DNA of 64,000 nt from Burhinus oedicnemus (Eukaryota; Chordata; Aves; Charadriiformes; Burhinidae), in the NCBI GenBank assembly GCA_008921705.1, contig VFFE01007620.1:10101-74100 (forward strand). Reading direction: 5' to 3'. The translations under genes and the position numbers were made by a program. Shown here piece after piece: positions 1-9,397 of this stretch (position 1 is its first letter; each line of letters starts with the position of its first letter). The notes under the pieces were generated by a model, which had not been told where the DNA came from, did not search any database, and was given only the letters and a program-made list of their open reading frames with translations.

Positions 1-107
1 GGGCAGGGAGGCAGCTCAGTGGGGCAGGCAGCCCCCCCCCCCCCGCCCTCAACTGCAGGCAAACAGGGGGGGCAGGCAGATGCTGCCCCAGGGGAGTCAG
101 CACTCAC

Positions 108-963
108 CACCAGCATGGGGGGCACGGGGGACATCTCTGCCCTCCATCTTCTTCACGGTCCTTGCCTTCACCAGGGGCCCTGCAGGGTTGCAAGGGTGGG
201 TGTCACGTTGGGCACAACACTCCACTGCACCTCAGGGACCCCCCCCGGCATCTCACCCCATCTCCATCCCACTCCAGGTCTCCATACCAGGGCTGGCAGT
301 GTGCCGTGGGGAGGGTTGCGCCGCTCGGGCCCCGTCCCGCTCCTCGGGGGCTTTCCTCTTGCTTTGAGGTCTGTGCGGGGCTGGCACCATGGGGCTGGGA
401 GAGGCACGTCTGCCGCGGCGCTGCCGTCCCAGCTCCACCTCTGCAAAGGGGACAGGGAGAAGGGACAGGCACAGCCGGCCCCGGGTGTCACCCCTGCCCA
501 CCAGCAGTGGGTGGTGCTGGGGGTGCCCGGACCCGCAGTTTGTGCCCCTGCTACCTCTGGGGAAGGTGCCGCGTAGGGGCCGGAGCCGGCTGTACCGCTC
601 CAGGTTGTAGTCCTTGAAGAGGACGGCCCAGAAGTCGCGGACAGTGGCAGCGTCGCGGCCCAGCAGCCAGGTGAGCAGTGTGTGAAAAGCGCGGTGGGAG
701 CCTTCCCGCTCCGTCCGGTTCAGTGTCTCCTGCCAGTGCCACCGCAGCCTGTCAGCATGCATCCCGGTGCCACCAGCCAGCCCCCCACAGCTTGGCCGTC
801 CTCTCCCACCCTGCGGCCTCACCTTGAAGACATGCTCGGGGACGACGTCATGGTCAGCCAGGCCATGCAGTAGTGGGAAGACGTCGTCCACCGCCATGGC
901 GATCTCGGTGCGGTGCAGCTTCAGCAGGTGCCGCAGGTCCCCCTCACCCTCCGGCCCTGCCAT
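108..963 (-). CDS. AIRE: AIRE, autoimmune regulator, exons 1-4 (partial, continues beyond left edge)
   Basis: AIRE is a nuclear transcriptional regulator that lets medullary thymic epithelium express tissue-restricted self antigens. Four exons were read on the minus strand: exon 1 823-963, exon 2 555-729, exon 3 288-440 and exon 4 108-179. Every junction has AG/GT ends and the phases agree (0, 1, 1, 1). Residues 1-105 form the HSR/CARD-like oligomerisation domain, recognisable by [29 protein letters not shown] and [17 protein letters not shown], with an LxxLL motif in LLTWLLG. Exon 3 carries the basic SKRKAPEE segment, matching the nuclear-localisation region of mammalian AIRE, followed by TASPG; exon 4 continues with a KA/KK-rich stretch as in human. 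The SAND and PHD domains would lie left of base 1. A second possible exon 3 donor at 256 would shift exon 4 out of the conserved frame, so the donor at 287 is preferred. No frameshift or stop is seen. The identity is by recognition of the mammalian protein and is secure; expression is not shown. Confidence 0.9.
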
Positions 964-1010
964 GCTGCAGGGACACTGCCGGGGCTAAACAGCCTGCCCT
1001 GATGCTCCCC

Positions 1011-1017
1011 TTTAATA
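1011..1017 (-). promoter_or_regulatory. AIRE: TATA-like box of AIRE
   Basis: TATTAAA on the minus strand lies 48-54 bases upstream of the AIRE ATG. A start site about 25-30 bases downstream would leave a 5'UTR of roughly 20 bases. The surrounding DNA is GC-rich but is not a strong CpG island, which suits a tissue-restricted gene. The position is suggestive only. Confidence 0.4.
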
Positions 1018-3640
1018 CGCCTTGGCCGCTGTCAGCAGAAACCTCATCAGGCGCCTGCGGCCCCACTCATTTCTGTAGGAAGCCATGTAACCTGAGCTCA
1101 TCCCTCCCTGCGGCATGGCTGGGCTTGTCCTCGCAGCACCACCGCACCCCCAGTCCCGGGGGTTTGGGGTCAGGCTGCTCCCCAGCTCAGAGTATCAACA
1201 GCTGGTGTGATGTTAGCTGAAGGATACCCAACCCCACAGTGACCACCCCGAGGTGGCTGGGGAGAGAGGGTCAGGCAGGGTGCTGGCGCAGGGGCCCCCG
1301 CCTCTAACGTCAGCCAAAATTTCTGGACTTTCCGCAGCACCTGGTTCTCTCATCCAGAAACTTGGCCATGAGAGCACATGGGAAGTAATGCCATGACAGC
1401 AGGGGACAGTGGGAATGTTTGCTCTGGCTACTTGCAAACCATCTTCTGCGGGCTGGCAGGAAAGCACTGACAACAAAGAAACTCTACAAACACACTTTTG
1501 AGTACAATTAGGGATGCTGAACAAGCAAACGGCACATTTGAATCATCACCCCGCTGCCCTCCAGCCTGCCAGAGAGACAGCAGTGTCGCGAACAAGCCCA
1601 GGGATTACCTGGGCAGGCACTGCCCACAGCTCTGTCATCACCCGCTCCCGGAAACTGGGCAATAAAGTGATTTCACTGGACATACACTGCTGTAAAAAAC
1701 TTGGAGCCAGGGGAAACCGGCTCCTTGGGAGCATCTGGCATAGAAAAGTCTGGGGGTCTGGCTGCTCCATACCAGGTGGCTGGGAAAGAGAAAGTTCCAA
1801 AGCTCCTATCCCAATTCCCGAACATTTGGGATTTCCCCAGGATTAATTTCCAGCCTCTTTCCCTCCGGACATGTGTCCCTGCTGCCCAGGAGTCTCAGCT
1901 GGGGGTGCTGTAGCCATGCATAGCCATCCCCACACCCTGGGGCAGCACCTGATGCCCGCTATATAGCTCAGCTCAGCCTGAGCAGGACTGGAAAGGGGTG
2001 CAAGAGGGGATGCTCTGTTGCACGGAGCAAGGCGATACAGGTAGGAATGTTCATTAGTCAGTCCTAGAAGACTAGAGCAGTACCTGCTGGCTCCAAAGCC
2101 GTGCCAGGAGGAAGCAGCTGCTGTCCAGAAACTTGGGAAGAATAGCAAGACCACACCCTCCGCAAGAGCAGGAAATACCCTCGTACATGTCTGGTTAATA
2201 AATTAGTGTGTTTACCCATGGAAATGCTCGCCCTGAAGCTCCTTTCAGCATTTGGAGTGACTTTTCCTATGGAGGTACCGGGAGCCATGGGATGGGGGTC
2301 GGGCAGATGCTGTGCCAGGTTCCCGTGCCCCACGCCAGGATTTCAGTGCCCAGCTCTGCCATGGTGGGGACAGCTTCACCACTGCCAGCCCGATGCACCC
2401 CCCTTCCCCCAGGGGACAAAACACGGGTGTCAGGTGACACGGGAGGTTCATCTCCCCTCCTGGAGCTCCCCCCCACAGCCCAGCCACAGACACTGAGCAC
2501 AAGCACACTCATGACACAGTCTCACACATCTCCTGCACCCTTCCCAGGAAAACCATTTTCCCACCCGTGTCCCACCTGCAGTGCCACAATTTGTCACTCT
2601 CACCCTGCATTAAGCTGTCTGTTGCCTCTAGGACAAAGCTCTGGCACTGCCCCCTCCCTGAGCCCACCCACAGGGGTGATGGGATCTCCTTCGCAGGCAG
2701 GTGCCACCCAATGCAGACATGTGCCTGCAGTATGGATCAGACTTGTTTTAAATTCCAACTTTGTGACTGTTTCTGTGCTCTGAATCACAGATTGTTTTTC
2801 ACATCCAACCCACTCAGTAGTGTAATAATTTGCATTTTGGGTTGGTTTTTTTGTGTTTCTTCTGCTTTCTGAGACACTACACAGGTGGTAGAGCAGCAGC
2901 TACCAGGTGCCATGTGAAGAGGCATGTATATCATGGGAGATCAGACAGGTATTACTGTACAACCTTGCTTAGAGCAGACCTTAGCAGCTGTAAGGTACTT
3001 GTAAGGGCCGTGAAAAGTCAGCTTTTGCTTGCAGTGGGGTGTAAAACCCTCCCTGGAGCTGTCATGAGCCCTGCCTGGCTACGAGGGCCCAAGGCTGGGG
3101 TACAGAGGAGCCTGGCCACACTCAGGTTTTGGGATGCCCTCTTTCTATTGCTCCCCTTGCAGGAGTCAGAGCGCAAGGTTCAAGAAGTCAGCTCAAGCTG
3201 AGCTCAAACCTGACTGCAAAGGCTGAAGATGTTTCTCCACAAACGCCTGGTTAAATCAGCAACTCGGCATCCATCAAAAGCGTTTTTCCCCCCTGGGATG
3301 CACCTTGATTCCCTCTTCCCCCGAAAAGCTGCTGAAGCTAATGTCCTCTTTCCAGCATATCTCCCTTTCTCATTTCCCTTCCATGCCAAGGTCCTGTGGT
3401 GCAAACGTTGCCCTGCGTGTCTCTGGGACACCAACTCTGAATCACAGTTGGGAGAGAACAGGCACAAGTGGGGAACCCACCTGTGGGATCACCCCAGGAA
3501 GGCAGGGTGCCCCCCCGCTGTGTCTCCAGTACCCATCTCCCTAAGCCTCAAGCACACTAAGAGGCCGAGTGAAACGCTGCCACCACGCGCAGAGGTTTCA
3601 TCCCTCTCCCCTTACCTTCAGCCCCTCCAGGCTCCAGCAT
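1018..3640. other. GC-rich intergenic DNA upstream of AIRE
   Basis: No open frame here has plausible protein composition or splice context on either strand. The many frames of 60-190 codons are those expected from GC-rich DNA poor in stop codons. No CR1 tail is recognised. Regulatory sequence for AIRE could lie here, but nothing specific stands out. Confidence 0.5.
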
Positions 3641-3649
3641 TTTTGGTAC

Positions 3650-3675
3650 AAAAAAAAAAAAAAAAAAAAAAAAAA
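3650..3675. repeat. A26 homopolymer
   Basis: There are 26 consecutive A residues on the plus strand. GCTCCAG occurs 14 bases before the run and again directly after it, so the stretch could be a small retroposed tail with a 7-bp target-site duplication. Read on the minus strand, the run is a T26 tract directly after the tRNA-like element at 3676-3748, in the position of a Pol III terminator. Confidence 0.8.
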
Positions 3676-3748
3676 GCTCCAGGTGGCGCCCTGATCCTAG
3701 ACTCCCATTTCTAGCAGCTTCCCTACCGCTGCGCCACAGTCTGGATGC
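3676..3748 (-). ncRNA. tRNA-like / Pol III-like element, probably decayed
   Basis: Minus-strand TGGCGCAGCGG (3736-3726) fits the tRNA A-box consensus. GGATCAGGGC, about 28 bases further on, fits the B-box consensus at all but one fixed position. T26 follows as a possible terminator. The same DNA can also fold with GTGGCGC (3683-3689) paired to GCGCCAC (3731-3737), enclosing a CTAGA/TCTAG hairpin (3697-3701 with 3710-3714). The acceptor stem of a normal tRNA is poorly formed (about 4 of 7 pairs), so this is more likely a tRNA pseudogene or SINE head than a working tRNA. I do not recognise the family. Confidence 0.4.
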
Positions 3749-3819
3749 GAGCGGGTCCACCTACATGCTTCACGGCTGCTCCTGCAAGAGCGCAGGAGGG
3801 AGAGCTGGAGTAGAGAAGA

Positions 3820-6627
3820 TTTATTTTAGCTTCAGTTTCCTCTTTCCTCCCCCTTCAGAAAGAAGAAACAAAAGCCCAGAAGTATGTTATATTAATTTAT
3901 TTGGGACACACCAAAAAAGGAAAAGTCAACAACTGTTAACGTACAAAAGTACAGAATCCTGGGACAAGATTTACTGTCCTGATTAAAAAGGCACCATGGT
4001 CCCAAAGAAGAGTAATCAGAATACATCATTTAGAAATTTTCCCCCTGTTGCAGCAGAAACAGAGCCAGGCTTTGGCTCTATCCACAGTCAAACCCAGTTA
4101 AAAAAACAAGTATGATTTAAATGCGATAAACACTGCTCAGCCTGTACAAGATGTCATGAAAAGAATCACAGCCTAGAAGGTGGTCAGATTTTTTTTTCTT
4201 TCTTTTTGCTTTTTTAAAACAGTGAAGGTGACAAACCACGAAGTGCATAACTGAGGAAGACAGCAGACTTCTGACGACTTCAGCTCGACTTTCTGTAAGA
4301 CATGTCAGTTAAACTGAAACTAGTAGGCTGAGTGCGGGGCTTCTGAATGAAATGTAATTCCCTGTGGTATACAGGAAGTCAGATTTGACAACCTTAAATT
4401 CCCTGAATCCCTGAAAATCATAAAGCACTATACAGCTGTGTTCCATATTCGAGTCAACCATGGTGGATTTGCTTTACACACAAGCATTTATACTGTCAGC
4501 TATATTCGTAATACAAAGGGGGGTTTTACAGCAGTTATTAAAAAAAAAAAAAAGTCTACTTCGGCGAGGTCCGAGCTTGGCTATATTCCCTGCTGAAACA
4601 GAGCTGCTGGTGTAAAAGCCCAGTGAGAGGCTCAAGTCCAGCACCTCAAGGCTGGAAGGCAAATAGTTTAAACGTGACATAATTTGCACGGGGAAGTCAG
4701 TGAAGCACATCAGAGAGGAGAGAGAGGGCTGCAAACTCTCAAGCAGCAGAGGCTGAAGGGTGTTGCAGGACATGGGTGCGTGCTATTAAACCTGTAACAA
4801 CACTACGAGTGATGCAGAATACACTGAGTTCACTAAATATTTTGGAGCAACTTACCATGAAGAACTTTTCAGAGACACAGAATAAGGATCCCAGCAATTA
4901 GTAACGAGCAAGGTCACTGGGAAGCCAATGCATCGCTTGGAGCCGGACGGATCCATCCGCAGGTGGAGGGACGGAGCGGAGGTACGCCAGAGCCTGCCTG
5001 AGCAGCAAGGCCAGGGCTGCCGCCACCTCTTGTGCTCGTTAGCTCTGCTGCATCCCAAATGGACCAACAGCTCATTTGCGTTTCATTCCTCCTTTGGCAT
5101 AGGACTTAAAAGCAGTCCAAGAACTGATTCATCAAAAGTAAAGGAACTGTCAAAATTATTCGTACATGTATTTATTGTTAAAGGGAGCAAAAGCCAAAGA
5201 ATGAAACAGCACGAGTTAATGTCAGTAAAATGATGTGCAGGGCGGAGAGGAAAGAAACAGGGGAAAAAGCTGAGATACTGGAGTGGGGAAACCAACATTC
5301 ACACTGAAAGGTAAATTTGAAAACCAGGCAAGTTTGCGCTCTTTCTACCAGAGAACTTCTGTGGACAAATAGAGACTTGGGTTTTTTAGCTTTCAGTGTG
5401 GTCTGGCAAGGTTTGGGAATCTCATCAGAGAGATCTCTAGCACTGGGTTTCACTGAAAGTTCAAGTCTCTCATCTTTAAAAACCAGTAAAGCAACTCTAA
5501 CTAAAAACAGCAGATACCCTTGTACTGCAGGTATCTAAAAATCACAGACATGTCACTGCTCAGGATGTACGGGCAAAAGGGTTACACTTTGTTCAAACAA
5601 ACTCCGGGTGGAAAACTACTGTTTCCATGCTGCTGGTCTGCACGGATCTTGAAGGTGGAAAAGCAAGCCCAGATTCAGGTGCCTTTTGCTGTAAATACCA
5701 CAGCTACCCACACCTGGGAAGGCTTTTTCTTCCCTATATCCTAAGAAGGCAGGATAACAGTTTATAAAATTCTTCCCATCTTAAAACTAAATAATGCAAT
5801 TTGCATCCTTCCCTCTACCTTACCCCCTCCCTCCCCCCGGAAGATAAAACATTACCACTTCATTTTCATTTAGGATTCACGCCTCAGATCCTAAATTAGG
5901 GACTTCATATTAAAACTCATCCAATTATGGGAAGGTTTATCCCGATCAAGGAAACGTCATTAAAATAGAATCTAGAATAAAACATTCAGAATCAACAATG
6001 CTTTTACAGCCAAAGCACTCAAATGTCTCCTGATCTCTCTCTCCCCCTCCTCAAGCAAGGGAGCAATCCCTTCACAAAACCGCAGGCTGCCTCTCCAGGA
6101 CTGGGTAATACAAGGTGAAAAAGCTTCCTTCCTCGCAGAAATGCCAAATTCTGCTGAAAGGGGCCGAGCACTTTTCAATCCCACCGAAACCAGCAGGAGT
6201 TAGGGCTTTTCAGCAGACGAATTTTCTGTTAGCAACAAGTCCAAGTTATTTCCCTGCAGTAAATCCAAGTCCTGTTTCGTACTGTTAGGTCACCACTGGC
6301 TCAGAAATGGCGAGAGACTTCCAAAAATCCACTGATGTAGGCAGGACCTTGGAAGAGGAGGCTTATATGCTACGTAACCTTAGATCATCTGCTACGTTTG
6401 AGCCTTCGCACCGTTAGCCGCTGACTACCTATTCTAAATTCATGTGTTTTAGTCCTTGCCGCTGTTGTTGTCATCCCAGCACTCTTCTCCGGAGGCAGGA
6501 TGTTCCCGAGTGCTGGCTTGGGGATCTACAACAATCACTTCCAATTGACGGTGGGATTTCAAACTTGCCTAACGTGTGCATTGCCACCTCATACTCCAGC
6601 AGCTCTGCCTGCCGACTGCAGTATGCG
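3820..6627 (-). other. Probable long 3'UTR of the unnamed gene at 6628-7476
   Basis: Composition changes from GC-rich to AT-richer near 3.8-3.9 kb, at two minus-strand AATAAA signals (3896-3901 and 3820-3825). From there to the ORF stop at 6628 there is no convincing coding frame on either strand and no recognised repeat. This fits a 2.7-2.8 kb 3'UTR read right to left. A T-rich tract lies near 4190-4215 and A13 near 4540. The assignment rests on composition and polyadenylation signals alone. Confidence 0.4.
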
Positions 6628-7476
6628 CTAGCAGTTTTTGACTTTCTCCACAGTCTCGTAGAACCCAGGCCTAACTCTCCTGATGCTCATCCGTATATGC
6701 TGACACTCCAGGGGCATGGCAGCGCTTGCAGCAGTTGTGGTGCACCGGCGCTTCCTTCTGCCCCGCAGCGAAAATGCCGGAGCCCCACCATTCTCCTCCT
6801 CTGCAGGGTAGGATTCATCCACACTTGTGCCTTCATCTGATTGCTCGTCACTTTTATATTTCATTTCCTTTGCTTTGTTTCCTTCTTTCTCCTCCTTGGC
6901 AAGTTTTCTGAAGTGCTCCAGACATTGTATCTTTTGTCTTCTTTCCATCATCTTCAATTCTTGCTTGTCTGTGAAATCTTCATAGTACATTTTTCTTTCA
7001 CTTCTCTGATCTTCAAGAAATTTCCACTCGATGCTAGTCATTTTTATTCCACTGTATTCCTCCAGTTTATTTCTTGTCTGCGTGTCTGTACAAAATACAT
7101 CAAAGAGCTGCTCCGAACTCTCATTGAATTTGTCTGCTCGCTCGGTAAAAGCCTGGTTCTGTCTCTGCTTTCTGGTCTGATACAATCTGGTAAACTCCTC
7201 GTACATTTTGAGGATAAGTTTCTTTATATTTTGTGTTGCGATGGTGTGCAAGTTGCAAACCAACCAGTGCTCTTGCAGGTGCTCAGCAAGCAACTGGGCT
7301 GCATCCTCTTTGGATCGCTGGGCCTGGCCAGCTCTCTTGGGCTGCAATAAATACAGCATATTCTGAACCACATCCTTCTTGGTTGGCAGTATTCCCTGGG
7401 TGAAGCCTGAAGACTCTACATATTCAACAGTTCCCAGAGTCTTCCGTGCTCTCACCTCGGTATCCAGTGATTCCAT
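6628..7476 (-). CDS. Uncharacterised 282-residue charged, probably helical protein
   Basis: I cannot name this gene. The frame runs 282 codons from ATG at 7476 to TAG at 6628, after an acceptor at 7510-7511 preceded by a strong C6/T18 pyrimidine tract. From about residue 33 (TKKDVVQNMLYLLQPK) the protein is mostly charged helix, with aromatic and acidic patches in FNESSEQLFDVFCTDTQ and SIEWKFLEDQRSERKMYYED, a K/E-rich stretch (about residues 180-225), an acidic patch and a basic GRRKRRC segment near residue 243 that could be a nuclear signal. No signal peptide or membrane helix is seen. The layout loosely recalls uncharacterised invertebrate proteins with an LFD...EEDK-FL-QR signature, but this is from memory. 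GAG|GTGAGA at 7456 is a good splice donor after only seven codons, so a short alternative exon is possible. The promoter is the CpG island shared with SCLY. Confidence 0.65.
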   Translation of the reverse strand: MESLDTEVRARKTLGTVEYVESSGFTQGILPTKKDVVQNMLYLLQPKRAGQAQRSKEDAAQLLAEHLQEHWLVCNLHTIATQNIKKLILKMYEEFTRLYQTRKQRQNQAFTERADKFNESSEQLFDVFCTDTQTRNKLEEYSGIKMTSIEWKFLEDQRSERKMYYEDFTDKQELKMMERRQKIQCLEHFRKLAKEEKEGNKAKEMKYKSDEQSDEGTSVDESYPAEEENGGAPAFSLRGRRKRRCTTTAASAAMPLECQHIRMSIRRVRPGFYETVEKVKNC

Positions 7477-7497
7477 CACTGCTCGTTTATCTTGTAG

Positions 7498-7511
7498 TTA
7501 TGACATAATCT
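7498..7511 (-). other. Splice acceptor and 5' leader of the unnamed gene, with in-frame stop
   Basis: A minus-strand acceptor (T18 C6 tract, CTTTCAG) opens the exon at 7509. The 33 leader bases before the ATG are in the ORF's own frame but contain TAA at 7498-7500. If the exon at 8576 is spliced here, its open frame (starting at ATG 8650) ends at this TAA. Confidence 0.55.
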
Positions 7512-8575
7512 GAAAGATGAGGGGGGAAAAAAAAAAAAAAAAGTACATCAAATTAAGCAATTTTTTTTTCCAGCAAAAATAAACAGATGAGAAAACACAC
7601 TCAGACCAATAAGATCTGGGATTTTATAGCATACTCTGTTGCTGTTGGATGGCTGCTGTTAGCCCATCCCATTTAAACATCTGCACGTCAAGACTATCTC
7701 GCTCCTCTCTGCAGTTCTTAAAACCTAATACGGTGTGTTCACTTATGTTAATCGGGTTTTAATTAGATTTTGGACTTCATATTGTAAATTACAGTAAATC
7801 AAGACCGCCTAGGGCACCAGACTTAAATGCCAGCACGCGAAGACAGGCATGCCTCAACATTGCTGCACGGCTCCTTCGCCACCGGTACGGGGCTGCCTAA
7901 AACGGGCGAGTTCGTCTCCCCCGCGGCTCCTCTGGCCTTGCCCCCTCCCCGGGAGCGGCCCCGAAGCACCATGTCGCCCTCCCGCGGACCTGCACCGCCC
8001 CCTGCCCCCCGACGGAGACCCTGCCGACAGCGCTGAGGCCTCGGCTGAGGATTACTCATCGCCGCCCGCCCGCCGCGGCCCTGCCTAGGCCCGGCCTGCC
8101 CCGCAGCATGACTGGCACTTTTCCCGGCCGCGCAGGCGGCGCGGGGAGCCGGGCCGAGCGGCATCGCAGCTCTTCACCCGCCGCTCGGCCCCTCCGCCCG
8201 CCGCCACGGCCCGGGGAGCCCGGGGAACAACAAGGCCCTGGCCCGCCTCGGACACAGGGCCCGCCGGAGCCCCCGGGAGGCCCGCGGGCCTCCCGCCGCC
8301 TCGGCCCCCCTCGGCCGGCGGCTCCCGGAGGCGGGAGCGCGCCGGGAGCTGCAGGGCCGCCACCGGGGTGGAGCGGGAGAGGGGTCGGGGCCACCTCTCC
8401 CTCCCCGCGGCCCCCCACGGCGCTGAGTCACGGCGCGGTGCCGGGAAGGCCCCGGGCGCCGCCCGCCCGCCCCGCCTGAAGCCTCCTGCGGGCCGCGGGC
8501 CCCGGGCGAGGGTCGGCGGCGCCTGGCGCGCCCTGCCCCCGGCCCGGCCCGGCCCCTCCCCTCCCCGGGGCTCAC

Positions 8576-8700
8576 CGCCATCTTGGAGGGGGGTCTGCGG
8601 AGCCTGCGCAGGAAGGAGTGGGGGGAACAGGCCGAGGTTGCTGCCGCCATCTTGGAGAGGGGCAGCACCGCGACCGCTCCCACCCACCCTCTACCCGGAA
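8576..8700 (-). other. Candidate first exon of the unnamed gene
   Basis: On the minus strand a strong donor (AAGATGGCG|GTGAGCC, exon end 8576) follows two YY1-type motifs, each containing an ATG. The upper ATG (8650) opens 25 codons, starting MAAATSACSP and rich in arginine, up to the donor in phase 0. Joined to the acceptor at 7509, translation stops after three more codons, which would make it a 28-codon upstream ORF. The right edge (transcription start) is a guess. Confidence 0.5.
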
Positions 8701-9089
8701 GGGCCGCCCCCCTCTCGATGGTACGCGCCGGAAGTGCGCGCCACCTCGAGTCCTGCCCCTTCCGCTGCGGCGCGGTCGCACGGGCCGCGGGATTGGCCGC
8801 GCCGGGAGGAGACAGCGGCGCGTGAGAGTGAGCGCGCGGCGGTGCCGCGGCCCCGACATCCCTTGGCGGGGGGGTAGGAAGGGTCCCGCGCGGACCCCAG
8901 GTGGAGCCGATCGGCTGCGCCGCAGGAGCCACCTGCTGGAGGCAAATGGGAGCCCCGCGGGCTCGAGGGCCCCCGGCCAATGGGCGGGCGCGGTGCGCGT
9001 TGTGAGGATGGCGGGAGCTGATTGGCCGCTGCCCAGGCGGCAGGGAGCTGATTGGCGGGCAGGCGGGCGTCATGGCGGCGGGGAAGGGA

Positions 9090-9300
9090 GGAAGGAGGGA
9101 GCTAATTGGCAGGTGCTATTATTGTGGGACAGGGGAGAGGGAGCTCATTGGTGGACACAACGGCGGTGGGGCAGGCAGGAGGGCGCTGATTGGTGGTGCT
9201 GTGGCAGTGGGGCAGCCAGGAGGGCACTGATTGATGGGCACCATGGCGGTACGGCAGGCAGGAGGGCGCTGATTGGTGGGCCCTATGGCGGTAGGGTGGC
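9090..9300 (+). repeat. 42-bp tandem repeat with one inverted CCAAT box per unit
   Basis: ATTGG occurs at 9105, 9147, 9189 and 9272, with a degenerate ATTGA at 9230, so successive spacings are 42, 42, 41 and 42. Each unit reads roughly GGAGGGCGCTGATTGGTGG, then a segment often containing ATGGCGG or a related form, then GGGCAGGCA. Less regular relatives stand at 9021 and 9051. ATTGG is the NF-Y core on the opposite strand and ATGGCGG resembles a YY1 site. The array ends about 100 bases before the SCLY ATG, so it sits in the promoter or 5'UTR. Confidence 0.8.
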
Positions 9301-9397
9301 TGCCTGGTCCTGCCGTGGGTGCCCATACGCCTGTGCCCCACGGTGCCAGGGCGGCGGCAGCGACAGCGGCAGCAGGACGGTGGCACTGTTGGCAGCG

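Larger units (their letters stand above)
7880..9300. promoter_or_regulatory. CpG island, bidirectional promoter of the unnamed gene (left) and SCLY (right)
   Basis: This stretch is very GC-rich and dense in CpG, lying between two divergent genes. Visible motifs include two YY1-type sites (AAGATGGCGGC on the minus strand near 8576-8586 and 8645-8655), ETS-type CCGGAAGTGCG at 8732-8742, an inverted CCAAT box at 8792-8796, a direct CCAAT at 8977-8981 and further inverted CCAAT boxes from 9021 on. YY1, ETS and NF-Y sites are typical of housekeeping CpG promoters. Confidence 0.8.

Noticed and set aside
19..1220. Many overlapping plus-strand frames of 60-185 codons over AIRE
   Set aside because: They are antisense or out-of-frame shadows of the minus-strand AIRE exons and GC-rich DNA; none has family features.
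8085..9073. Minus-strand frames of 200-299 codons in the CpG island
   Set aside because: They are P/R/G/A-rich low-complexity readings of CpG-island DNA, crossing the splice donor at 8576; not credible proteins.
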